In this document: positions 7,761 through 15,448 of the stretch, piece after piece
How the letters are laid out: each line of letters begins with the position of its first letter
Position numbering within the stretch: position 1 is the stretch's first letter
Source: RGIG8597 sp045133795
Lineage (GTDB): Bacteria > Spirochaetota > GWE2-31-10
DNA: 20,717 bases
Assembly: GCA_045133795.1 (NCBI GenBank)
Contig: JBGUUT010000061.1
Coordinates: forward strand, 1 to 20,717
Direction: 5' to 3'
Notes under the pieces: model-generated
The model's input: the letters and a program-made list of their open reading frames with translations, nothing else
What the model was told of the DNA's origin: nothing
The model's database searches: none
Program-made: the position numbers and the translations under genes

Positions 7761-8686
7761 GAGCTCATATCAACACCAAATTTTTCCAATAAACCTTCCA
7801 GTTCGTCCATAGAAAAATATTCGATTTGAATTTTACCTTTTTGAGAATTTCCGTTAATTGCAACTTTAGCTTGAAGTTTTGAAGCAACTTTTTCTTCTGC
7901 TATTTTAATTTCTATATCTTGATGGCGTGGTTCTTTTACAGAAGTTTTCTTTTCCTTCTGTTTGGGCCAAATTTTGGCTGCTTTTTCAGCTTCACGAACA
8001 GATAGATTATTATCAATAATATATTTAGCGAATGAAACATGTTCATTTTTATCTGAAACAGACAAAATTGTTCGTGCATGTCCCGGAGTTAAACTGCCGA
8101 CTATCAGCCAGTGTTGAATTTCCGGGTCTAAATTTAGAAGACGCAAAGAATTGGTTATGTAAGCTCTACTTTTACCCAAAGTTTCGGCTACTTGTTCATG
8201 TGTTTCTCCGTAGGTTTCAATCAAACTTTGATATGCGATTGCCTCTTCGACAGGATTTAAATCTTCACGATGAATATTTTCGGATATAGCCATTTCAAAT
8301 TGTTGGCGTTTGGATAAATCCATTATACTTACGGGAACTTCTTTTAAATTCAATAATTTACAAGCTCTGTAACGACGCTCTCCGGCAATAATGATGTATT
8401 TATCATCCTCTTTACTGACAACAATAGGATTTATTAAGCCGTGTTTTTCTATGGAATGTGCTAATTCATTAAGAGCATCGTTATCAAATTCTTTTCGAGG
8501 TTGTCCCGGATTAGGAATAATACTTTCTAACGGAAGATATGTAAAACCGGCTGAGATTTTTTCACTATTTTTATCAGTTCCCGTACTTGGTACATTCATC
8601 TGAAATAAAGCATCTTCACCTTGTCCTAACTGATCTAATCCTAACATATTAAATCCACTAGATCCTAGCCCTCTATTTGCTGCCAT
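7757..8686 (-). CDS. parB: Chromosome-partitioning protein ParB (CTPase/parS-binding)
   Basis: A 309-residue ParB/Spo0J-family protein that loads on parS sites as a CTP-dependent clamp and works with ParA in origin segregation. The N-terminal segment with RGLGSS and the acidic/Gly-rich linker leads to box I (IIPNPGQPRKEF, 56-67), the CTP-binding GERRYRA motif (102-108) and ENIHREDLNPVEEA (136-149). A helix-turn-helix follows (about 162-184), and the C-terminal ~45 residues form the dimerisation region. AGAGGAG lies 7 nt before ATG8686. The start overlaps the end of parA by 14 nt, so translation is probably coupled. A full parS palindrome was not seen in the window by eye. The housekeeping context argues for a chromosomal rather than plasmid copy. 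Confidence 0.96.
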   Translation of the reverse strand: MAANRGLGSSGFNMLGLDQLGQGEDALFQMNVPSTGTDKNSEKISAGFTYLPLESIIPNPGQPRKEFDNDALNELAHSIEKHGLINPIVVSKEDDKYIIIAGERRYRACKLLNLKEVPVSIMDLSKRQQFEMAISENIHREDLNPVEEAIAYQSLIETYGETHEQVAETLGKSRAYITNSLRLLNLDPEIQHWLIVGSLTPGHARTILSVSDKNEHVSFAKYIIDNNLSVREAEKAAKIWPKQKEKKTSVKEPRHQDIEIKIAEEKVASKLQAKVAINGNSQKGKIQIEYFSMDELEGLLEKFGVDMSS

Positions 8687-9431
8687 TTAAAAACTCCTCT
8701 GCTAATTGTTCATAAGCTTTTGCACCGACACAAGTTTTTTCATGCATTATAACCGGTACCCCAAAAGACGGAGCTTCTGCCAAACGGATATTTCTTGGAA
8801 TCATTGTCTTATATACTTTATCTCCAAAATGTGCGATTACATTTTTTACGACATCATCCGTGAGCAATGTTCTTTTATCAAGCATTGTAAGGATTACCCC
8901 TTCAATAGACAATTTCGGATTAAGCCCCTGACGAACCTTTGAGATTGTACCAATCAACTGCGTCAATCCCTCAAGTGCAAAAAATTCTGTCTGAATAGGA
9001 ATCAAAACTGTATCAGCTGCAACTAATGCATTTAATGTCAAAATTCCCAGTGACGGCGGTGTATCTATAAAAATATAATCATATTCATCTTTTACCTTAA
9101 CCAATTGTTCTCTCAAATAAAATGTTCCGTTTTCTATTTTTACCAGTTCGACTGTAGCTCCGGATAAATTTATATGACCGGGAATTACCGAACAATTTTC
9201 TATTTTTGACGGAACAATACATTCGTGAATATCAACCGTACCTATTAACGCTTCATAAACTGTATTTTTATCCTTTTCAATACCTAAACCCGAACTACAA
9301 TTTCCTTGAGGGTCAAAGTCTACAATTAGAATTTTTTTATTTCGCATGGCAAGTGATACACTTAAATTTATAGATGTAGTAGTTTTACCTACACCACCTT
9401 TTTGATTAGCGATTACAATTATTTTGCCCAT
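8673..9431 (-). CDS. parA: Chromosome-partitioning ATPase ParA (Soj)
   Basis: A 252-residue deviant Walker-type ATPase that binds DNA non-specifically when ATP-bound and moves ParB-parS complexes. Walker A KGGVGKTTTS (11-20) carries the signature Lys11; the switch segment VDFDPQGN lies at 37-44; Walker B is IFIDTPPSLG (about 119-128). It is short, with no N-terminal HTH domain, as is typical of chromosomal Soj-type ParA. GGAG lies 7 nt before the ATG. It is the third gene of the minus-strand operon that starts with the MMPL exporter, 43 nt after the secreted protein gene, and overlaps parB by 14 nt. The usual gidA/gidB neighbours are absent. Confidence 0.96.
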   Translation of the reverse strand: MGKIIVIANQKGGVGKTTTSINLSVSLAMRNKKILIVDFDPQGNCSSGLGIEKDKNTVYEALIGTVDIHECIVPSKIENCSVIPGHINLSGATVELVKIENGTFYLREQLVKVKDEYDYIFIDTPPSLGILTLNALVAADTVLIPIQTEFFALEGLTQLIGTISKVRQGLNPKLSIEGVILTMLDKRTLLTDDVVKNVIAHFGDKVYKTMIPRNIRLAEAPSFGVPVIMHEKTCVGAKAYEQLAEEFLNGSK

Positions 9432-9474
9432 AATATTCTCCGATTTTTTAATGTTCTATGAGTTTTGTAATATT

Positions 9475-10179
9475 TTATTTTGTATAAAAATACATAAGAG
9501 AATTACTTTCAATGATTGAAAAATCATCGAAATCGTCTTTTAATGTATCGAAATTATTCAAATTATTTTTAAGTATATTTTCTACTTTTCTGACTTCTGC
9601 TAAAGGAAAACCTACGTTTAATACCTTTTGCCCTTTTTCATCAAATAAAATGAAGTTTTCTGTAGGGAAAAAATCTAACGGAAGTGAAAATAAAAACATA
9701 ATATAACCGTCTGAAAGATGTTTTGCGATAAAATAAAGACACTTCTGATTTACTGAAAACAAAGATGATACATAAATGTTCTTTTTACCTATTTGAAGCA
9801 GTTTCACAAAATTCGAATGAATAATATTGTGCGGTATTTTTATTTTATCTTTGGTAAAAGTTTGTTTATATAACATTTTATTTTTGTCATAAAAAAAAGC
9901 ACCTAGAAGGTTTTCATTTTCATAAATATTATTTTCATTAGCTGAAACTGAAAACAGAACATTCTTTGCAACGTCATTTTTTATATATGATTTCCAAATT
10001 TTTTCTTCTTCGATATTGTCTTTTACCACATCAGATGAAGAATCAGCGACCACAGAAAAAGTATCAACTTTTTCTGTGGAGATAATATTTTGCGAATCAT
10101 TTGCGTTATTTTCACCATAAGCGTGAAACGCCGCAAAGAGAAATATCAAAAGTTTAACTTTTTTTATTATTAACTTCAT
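9475..10179 (-). CDS. Secreted/periplasmic protein, possible Cache-like domain
   Basis: A 234-residue protein with an N-terminal signal peptide: KKVK followed by a hydrophobic core (about residues 9-20) and a likely cleavage after Ala-Tyr-Gly (about 20-22). A low-complexity Asp/Ser/Asn linker runs to about residue 55. The remainder is compact. The segment around residues 140-195 (GYIMFLFSLPLDFFPTENF then ILFDEKGQKVLNVG) has the alternating strands and 'DEKG' turn of extracellular Cache/PAS-type sensor domains. That is my pattern impression only, and no downstream signalling domain is present. The start overlaps the MMPL stop as ATGA (10176-10179), so the two are translationally coupled and may act together in the periplasm. 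A LolA-like lipoprotein carrier is the other common partner of such exporters, but I see no convincing match. Confidence 0.7.
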   Translation of the reverse strand: MKLIIKKVKLLIFLFAAFHAYGENNANDSQNIISTEKVDTFSVVADSSSDVVKDNIEEEKIWKSYIKNDVAKNVLFSVSANENNIYENENLLGAFFYDKNKMLYKQTFTKDKIKIPHNIIHSNFVKLLQIGKKNIYVSSLFSVNQKCLYFIAKHLSDGYIMFLFSLPLDFFPTENFILFDEKGQKVLNVGFPLAEVRKVENILKNNLNNFDTLKDDFDDFSIIESNSLMYFYTK

Positions 10180-12638
10180 TTTTGTTTATGACGTTTTCTC
10201 AATTTGTCCGTAAACATTAAGAACGACGGCAAAATAAACAAAGATGCAAATGTACAGTTTACCATTGAAATGGCAATCAACAATCCGAAATAATAAATCG
10301 GTCTGAATGTTGACAGTAAAAATATCAAAAATCCCAAAACCATTGATAAGGTTGTAAAAAATATAGGACGACTGGCATGAGAATATGTTCGTATTACCGC
10401 ATCTTGGCAACTCAAACCTGCTTTCAATGAATTCTTATATGTCAAAAGGAAATGGATAGAATCGTCAATTCCTATACCCATAACGATTGATGAAATCAAA
10501 ATAGTCGCTATATCAAGCGGAATTCCGGCTATTGACATAATAGTAAAGTTCATCAATATACCGAATGCTAAAGGAATCAAAGAGTGAGCTGCAAAATAAA
10601 CAGACTTAAATACCACCATTACCGAAATAAATATCAACACAAAAGTAAAGATTATTGAACTGACTTGATCCTGTAATAAATATTTAGAAAGCTTAGACAG
10701 TTGGATAGTTTCCCCCCACACTTCTATTTTTACTTTTCCGCCTAATTCTTTTTCCAAATCCGCAAATGTCCCGTTTAAATCTTTAGTCAATGCAATCACA
10801 TCTCGTTCGGTAACATTAGAACCATTAGCTGCATCACCGGAAGAGAACGTTCTGATTTGGAAGTTTACCATAGACAAATCTTGATTTATAAAACTGTTTA
10901 TAGACGGATTTCTCTTTATTGAAATTTGCAACAATCTATAAAGTCTGTTTATCAAGTTTTCATCGTCCGGAACTTTTTTCAACTCCGCCTCATCGTAGTC
11001 ATGCATCATCGCATTTATTTCACGAAGCATTTTGGTAGTTGACATAGACCAACCTAAAACTCTCCTTCCGTTTCCGCCTATTCCGTTCTTTTCGCGGTCA
11101 TCGAGAATATTCTGTACTTTCTCTGCGGCTTCCACACCTTCTTTCGTTCGGAAAAAATCTTTAATTTCAGTTTTCATCGTAACATTAAAAGCAATTGTTC
11201 CGTGATAGTTCTCTTGCAAATAAATCATATTGTTTTTTACGCTGTCGTTTTTCTTAAAGAAACCAAGCGTATTTGTTTCTATTTTTAGATTCTTAGCCGT
11301 CAATCCGAATGCAATCATTACAATCACAAAAACTATTATCCAGATTATGTTGTACGGCGGCATCATCAGTTTTGTTAAAGAGTTCAATATTTTAGAAAAT
11401 TTATCATTTTCAATATTTGAAAGGTTTGAATCTTCCGGCGGTACAAGACTGTACAAAAGTTTACTCAAAAGGAAAAAAGTAAAGAACACTGTAAAAATAA
11501 TACTCATGATTATCCAAAAACCGAATGTTCTCATAGCTTTCATTTGAGATGTAAAGAATGAAGCAAAACCGATAGCCGTAGTCAACGCAGCAAGTGCGAT
11601 TGTAGGGAAAATAGCTTTGTTTGTAATTGAAATAAGCGTACGTTTATCTTTTTCTTTGGCATGAAGATAGTAAGCATTTAAATAATGAAGCGTATAGGAA
11701 CTCCCCACGGTCAATATCAACAAAGGAATTACAATCCCAACAACTGTCAATTTTGTTCCGCTCCACGACATCGCACCGACAGTCCACAGCAAACTCAACA
11801 AAATTCCCGTCAACGGCAACAATGTTCCTCTTTTAGAACGGAAGTTCAAGAATAGAGCAACAATAATCATTAAAATCGCCGGAGCAATCAATGTCACAAT
11901 ATCTTTTACTATATACTGTTCCGATTTTTCTTCGTAGATTCCCACACCGGCAACATAAATATTAAAATCATCACGATAATCATCCAAAACGTCATTTACA
12001 GCCTTACAAAACTGCGTTCTTTTCAAAGGTGCTTCATCGTAATTTTTGCGGAAAAACATCTCTCCGATATGATGATAAAGTGTTTTTTTGTCAGTTTTCT
12101 TTACCATTGCATCATCGTTCATATTTACAAGCATTGCTACACTTTTTTTGTTATAGGCAAGAACCGCACCGGTAATAATCTCACTTCTGCCGGCTTCTTC
12201 CAGTACTTTTTCAAAATTTTCATATGATTGGTTAGTCAAAAAGGTTTTTACGGTAAATGTATTACCTACTTTACTGAAATAAATAGAATTGAACGGAGAA
12301 AGAACTGTAGAAACATACTTTACGCCGTCTACTTCCAGATTTTGAAGTCTGTCGTTTAATTCTTTTAATTTTTTAAATTTTTCTTGTGTCATATCACCGA
12401 ATTCTATTGCCATAAAAACTGAGTTATCAGATGACGGGAATTCTTTTTTATACTCTGCGATTTTTCTTGCATCTTCGAGTGACGTTTTATTACGAGGCAA
12501 AAGCCCTGCGATGTTACTGTCAGTTTCCAAATACAAAAGTCCCAATAACATACATAAACTTACGAATACAATCACGGCGTAAAAGATAATTGTATGTGAT
12601 TTTTTTTCTGGGATAAAAATATTGTTTAATTTGTTCAT
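10176..12638 (-). CDS. MMPL/RND-superfamily exporter
   Basis: An 820-residue inner-membrane transporter with the duplicated RND/MMPL layout: N-terminal membrane helix (about 15-37), large periplasmic domain (about 38-243), and a membrane bundle (about 246-400). A helix near 428-447, a second periplasmic domain (to about 655) and a final membrane bundle follow. The C-terminal half carries GIGIDDSIHF (721-730) with the Asp pair (725-726) expected for proton coupling; the equivalent N-terminal helix reads VGSSYTLHYL (311-320) and lacks it. Such proteins move lipids or other hydrophobic molecules; the substrate is unknown. GGAGG lies 10 nt before the ATG. It heads the operon that continues through a secreted protein into parA-parB, with a promoter candidate about 52-80 nt upstream. 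Confidence 0.9.
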   Translation of the reverse strand: MNKLNNIFIPEKKSHTIIFYAVIVFVSLCMLLGLLYLETDSNIAGLLPRNKTSLEDARKIAEYKKEFPSSDNSVFMAIEFGDMTQEKFKKLKELNDRLQNLEVDGVKYVSTVLSPFNSIYFSKVGNTFTVKTFLTNQSYENFEKVLEEAGRSEIITGAVLAYNKKSVAMLVNMNDDAMVKKTDKKTLYHHIGEMFFRKNYDEAPLKRTQFCKAVNDVLDDYRDDFNIYVAGVGIYEEKSEQYIVKDIVTLIAPAILMIIVALFLNFRSKRGTLLPLTGILLSLLWTVGAMSWSGTKLTVVGIVIPLLILTVGSSYTLHYLNAYYLHAKEKDKRTLISITNKAIFPTIALAALTTAIGFASFFTSQMKAMRTFGFWIIMSIIFTVFFTFFLLSKLLYSLVPPEDSNLSNIENDKFSKILNSLTKLMMPPYNIIWIIVFVIVMIAFGLTAKNLKIETNTLGFFKKNDSVKNNMIYLQENYHGTIAFNVTMKTEIKDFFRTKEGVEAAEKVQNILDDREKNGIGGNGRRVLGWSMSTTKMLREINAMMHDYDEAELKKVPDDENLINRLYRLLQISIKRNPSINSFINQDLSMVNFQIRTFSSGDAANGSNVTERDVIALTKDLNGTFADLEKELGGKVKIEVWGETIQLSKLSKYLLQDQVSSIIFTFVLIFISVMVVFKSVYFAAHSLIPLAFGILMNFTIMSIAGIPLDIATILISSIVMGIGIDDSIHFLLTYKNSLKAGLSCQDAVIRTYSHASRPIFFTTLSMVLGFLIFLLSTFRPIYYFGLLIAISMVNCTFASLFILPSFLMFTDKLRKRHKQK

Positions 12639-12689
12639 GCTAAGCTTGCCTCCGATTTTGCACCTGATACCAAAAGAAAAATTTTTGTT

Positions 12690-12718
12690 TGTATAACCTA
12701 AAAAGTGTTTATTAACAA
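12690..12718 (-). promoter_or_regulatory. Candidate promoter for MMPL-parAB operon
   Basis: Minus strand -35 TTGTTA (12718-12713), 17-nt spacer, -10 TATACA (12695-12690), giving a leader of about 45 nt before the MMPL ATG. The spacing is ideal and the -10 match moderate. The 228-base gap 12639-12866 is divergent and holds this and the rightward promoter; I see nothing else in it. Confidence 0.5.
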
Positions 12719-12800
12719 GTATTTTTCAATAGAGAAACTTTTTAATTACATAAAAGTTTCATGTTGATATAAAGTAATGTAAATAATGATTGAAGTAAAC

Positions 12801-12830
12801 TTGACACTGTATAAAATAAAACATTAAAAT
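12801..12830 (+). promoter_or_regulatory. Sigma-70-type promoter for 132-aa gene and glycosyltransferase
   Basis: A perfect -35 TTGACA (12801-12806) is followed by an 18-nt spacer and -10 TAAAAT (12825-12830), five of six bases matching. Transcription would start near 12837, about 30 nt before the start codon. Confidence 0.7.
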
Positions 12831-12866
12831 ACCGTATTTTTTAACTGAGGTTAAGGTGAGATTAGT

Positions 12867-13265
12867 ATGAATAAAGAATTACGGGAAAAATTTATCGAAA
12901 AGATTGCAGAAGAACGTGCGATTCAAGAGAAAAAAATGGTAACGGTTGTAATTTTTTATTTTCTGGTTTTGCTGTCGATACAGTTTTGTGTTCAGTATTT
13001 TTTTCCTCTTGTATATACGGGATTTATTTTCAGAACATCTTTTTTAAGTGTACTTGTCGTAACGTTGGTTTTATATTTCTTTTTTAAGAAAAAAGTTTTA
13101 GTAGAAAATAATGGTTTTAAAAAGATAATAAAAGATGTCTTTGCTGAGGCGGAAATCGAAAATTTTGAAGTGAAAAAAAATGAGCTTATTAATGCTCTTG
13201 AAGCCGAATTGGCGAGTAAAGACAGAAATATTGAAATTCTTTATAAAAATCTAAAATCATATTAA
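12867..13265 (+). CDS. Small two-helix membrane protein, unknown function
   Basis: A 132-residue protein: a charged N-terminal helix (1-24, rich in Lys/Glu), then two hydrophobic segments (about 25-47 and 51-73) forming a membrane hairpin. A cytoplasmic C-terminal region (75-132) rich in Lys/Glu is probably helical or coiled coil. No catalytic motif; family not recognised. Start: AAGGTGAG about 7 nt before the ATG. The glycosyltransferase gene begins 10 nt after its stop, so the two form an operon from the promoter at 12801. A role as membrane partner or anchor for that enzyme is conceivable from position only. Confidence 0.75.
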   Translation: MNKELREKFIEKIAEERAIQEKKMVTVVIFYFLVLLSIQFCVQYFFPLVYTGFIFRTSFLSVLVVTLVLYFFFKKKVLVENNGFKKIIKDVFAEAEIENFEVKKNELINALEAELASKDRNIEILYKNLKSY

Positions 13266-13275
13266 CGGAGTTTGT

Positions 13276-14478
13276 ATGAATATTGCAATTTTTACAGATG
13301 CTTATATTCCGATTAAAAACGGTGTAACTACATCGGTTGTTCAATTAAAAGAAGGATTAGAAAAAAAAGGTCACAATGTAATTGTTATTACGGTTGATGT
13401 TCCTGATTATGAAGAAAAAGATCCTAATGTTTACAGACTTCCTTCTATTAATGCTTCGTTTGGCAGCGGAACGGATGCACGATTGGGATTTTTGTTTAAT
13501 TATTTGCCGATAATTCGTTTTTTAAAGAAAAAGAAGATTGATATTATTCATACTCATACGGAGTTTTCCATAGCTCTTTACGGAAAGAAAGCTGCGAAAA
13601 AATTGAGACTGCCTTGGGTTCAATCGACTCATACGATGTGGGAAGAATATCGCCATTATATTTTGAACGGAAAAATTTTTACCAGAGGAATGGTACGTAA
13701 GATGATGTCTACGCATATGAAAAATGCGTACTGCCTTGTATGTCCGTCGATAAAAGCTGAAAAATATTATAAAAGTCTTTTGCCTAATATTTCTACTGTT
13801 GTTATTAATAACGGAATTGATGTAGATAAGTTTAAATCTTCGGTTATCACAGAAAGCGAAATTGTTGCATTACGTAAGACTTTTGGTTTTAAAAAGAACG
13901 AGAAGATTCTTTTGTTTGTAGGACGAATCGGAAATGAAAAAAGAGTTTTGGAGCTTTTTAATATAGTTGTTCCTATTTTAAAAGAAAATAGTCAGATTAA
14001 AATGATTTTTACCGGAGCCGGTCCTTTGACTGAACATATTGCGAATAGTGCGGCAAGATTAGGATTGGAGAAACAAGTTGTTTTTACGGGATTTGTGAAT
14101 TGGGATTTAGTTTACAGGTTGTATTCTATTTCAGATTTGTTTATTACGGCATCGTTAAGTGAAGTTCAACCTATGACCTTAATTGAGGCAAGTATGTGTG
14201 GGCTTCCTATGATTGTAAGGCGAGATGACAGTTATTTAGATTTGGTTCATGACGGTAAAAATGGTTATATTGTAGATTCAGATGAGGAAATGACAGCTAA
14301 AATTCGAACGTTAATTTCTGATGATGAAAAGCTTAAAAGATTTTCGGAATATAGTTTTGAGAATTCTGCAAAATTTACAGCAGAAAATCATGTTGCACGA
14401 ATGGAAAAGTTTTATATGGAAGTACTGAAAACGTATCCGGGAAAATTCTCAAGTAAAGAATTAATTGAAGGAAAATAA
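13276..14478 (+). CDS. Family-4 glycosyltransferase, glycolipid-synthase type
   Basis: A 400-residue GT-B fold glycosyltransferase with N-terminal FTDAYIPIKNGVTTSV (6-21), the acceptor-side segment IHTHTEFSIALYGKKAAKKL (91-110) and THTMWEEYRHYI (118-129). The donor domain starts near 210 with FVGRIGNEKR (Arg217, Lys222), and the EX7E motif is Glu296/Glu304. This pattern matches the 1,2-diacylglycerol 3-glucosyltransferase/alpha-mannosyltransferase branch of GT4 that makes membrane glycolipids at the cytoplasmic face. The sugar and acceptor cannot be told from sequence. No signal peptide; the basic patches near 83-110 and 136-143 would suit a monotopic membrane enzyme. GGAG lies 5 nt before the ATG. 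It is the second gene of its operon and is followed by a terminator 23 nt after the stop. Confidence 0.88.
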   Translation: MNIAIFTDAYIPIKNGVTTSVVQLKEGLEKKGHNVIVITVDVPDYEEKDPNVYRLPSINASFGSGTDARLGFLFNYLPIIRFLKKKKIDIIHTHTEFSIALYGKKAAKKLRLPWVQSTHTMWEEYRHYILNGKIFTRGMVRKMMSTHMKNAYCLVCPSIKAEKYYKSLLPNISTVVINNGIDVDKFKSSVITESEIVALRKTFGFKKNEKILLFVGRIGNEKRVLELFNIVVPILKENSQIKMIFTGAGPLTEHIANSAARLGLEKQVVFTGFVNWDLVYRLYSISDLFITASLSEVQPMTLIEASMCGLPMIVRRDDSYLDLVHDGKNGYIVDSDEEMTAKIRTLISDDEKLKRFSEYSFENSAKFTAENHVARMEKFYMEVLKTYPGKFSSKELIEGK

Positions 14479-14500
14479 TTCTTTTATTAAGTGATTTTTT

Positions 14501-14533
14501 AAGTGTACTTCAAAATCGAGGTACACTTTTTTT
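14501..14533 (+). terminator. Intrinsic terminator after the glycosyltransferase
   Basis: Stem AAGTGTAC plus TTC (14501-14511) pairs with GAG plus GTACACTT (14518-14528) around a 6-nt loop, one G-U pair allowed, with a run of seven T at 14527-14533. The opposite strand has A after the stem, so it works rightward only. The T-run overlaps the stop codon of the convergent gene at 14532. Confidence 0.85.
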
Positions 14534-15056
14534 ATGATGTTTCGTCGGAGATTGAAATCAGGTTGTTCTTGGTTAATCTTTTATAGAAATAATTACATAT
14601 AATACCGTTTATAACTCCGGTTATTACACCTATGGGAAGCATAACTAAGGCGATGATTGTTAATATATTGAATGGAATAAAAAATAACGCCGCCGTTAAT
14701 TGGCCGATATTATGCCCTATTGCACCGAATAAACTGACAGATATAAAGCTTATTCGTTTGTGCATTATTTTGAAAAAAGGCAGTACAAAAAATAGAAAAA
14801 AAAGACTTCCGCCGAGAGCTGCAAAAAACGGAAAAGAAAAAAGAGTTCCTCTGAATAAATGCGTGAATAATAATTTGAAGCTTACAATAAAGAAAATATT
14901 TTTTAATCGTACAAACGGTAAAGCCAAGCATATCGGAATATTTGCAAGTCCCAGACGTAAAAACGGAACAGGAGTCGGAATGAAGCTTTCAAATATACTT
15001 AAAAACGCACTCATTGCAGCTAATGAAGCCGTAAAATCTTTTTCATTTATTTTCAC
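14532..15056 (-). CDS. Gx transporter / HepS-component-I family membrane protein (EetB-like)
   Basis: A 174-residue protein with about five hydrophobic segments, of the family annotated as 'heptaprenyl diphosphate synthase component I' or 'Gx transporter' (PF07456). Recognisable parts are ESFIPTPVPFLRLGLANI (23-40) and FGAIGHNIGQL (about 109-119). Related proteins in Listeria and lactobacilli (EetB) lie in flavin-based extracellular electron transfer loci next to a NusG-domain-II protein (EetA), which is the arrangement here. No Ndh2, ApbE/FmnB or PplA is visible in this window. The start codon is GTG, with GGAG 7 nt upstream, and it overlaps the preceding stop as GTGA (15053-15056). It is the last gene of the five-gene operon. 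Confidence 0.82.
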   Translation of the reverse strand: MKINEKDFTASLAAMSAFLSIFESFIPTPVPFLRLGLANIPICLALPFVRLKNIFFIVSFKLLFTHLFRGTLFSFPFFAALGGSLFFLFFVLPFFKIMHKRISFISVSLFGAIGHNIGQLTAALFFIPFNILTIIALVMLPIGVITGVINGIICNYFYKRLTKNNLISISDETS

Positions 15057-15448
15057 ATTGCTACTCCGTCAACTTCAACGTTTTTAGATGATTTCTTTTT
15101 GATTACTGCACTTATACCGTTAGGCAGGCAAACTTGCGGAATCATCGGAAGAGAAAACCAGCCGCTTTTTAAACATTGTTTTGTTGGACATTCAGAATTA
15201 AGGAAACGAAATTTATTATTTTTAATTTCTATTTCTGTAATGCCTACTCGTCCTTTTATCTTTATAATTTGTGCTTTATCCATCGAATATACTAATTCTT
15301 GTGTCGGAGTTGTAATCAATAAAATCCCGACATCTTCAGAAAATGTTTTATTGATAATGAAGGCTGCCGGGATAAGAAGCGAAAAACATCCGAGTATAAA
15401 AATGAATATTTTATCAATTAAAGTAATCGAAGTCTGCAACGTTCTCAA
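15053..15448 (-). CDS. NusG domain II-containing membrane protein (EetA-like)
   Basis: A 131-residue protein with one N-terminal membrane segment (about 12-33) and an extracytoplasmic NusG_II domain (about 41-117). The domain shows the hallmark IKGRVGITEIEI then CPTKQCLKSGW (87-97; Cys87, Cys92) and VCLPN (106-110; Cys107). The family is commonly encoded beside Gx/HepS-I proteins and redox or electron-transfer genes; despite the name it is not the transcription factor NusG. The start codon is TTG, preceded by GAGGGGAAG about 6-9 nt upstream, and overlaps the radical SAM gene's TGA as TTGA (15445-15448). The next gene overlaps it the same way (GTGA). These tight couplings support the unusual starts and production of both proteins in fixed ratio. 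Confidence 0.85.
   Translation of the reverse strand: MRTLQTSITLIDKIFIFILGCFSLLIPAAFIINKTFSEDVGILLITTPTQELVYSMDKAQIIKIKGRVGITEIEIKNNKFRFLNSECPTKQCLKSGWFSLPMIPQVCLPNGISAVIKKKSSKNVEVDGVAM

Noticed and set aside
9512..9706. 64-codon plus-strand open frame
   Set aside because: It is antisense to the secreted protein gene, which has a signal peptide, operon position and start/stop coupling in its favour.
14632..15087. 151-codon plus-strand open frame
   Set aside because: It is antisense to the well-supported Gx-family gene and the NusG-II start, Lys/Asn-biased, with no recognisable protein features.
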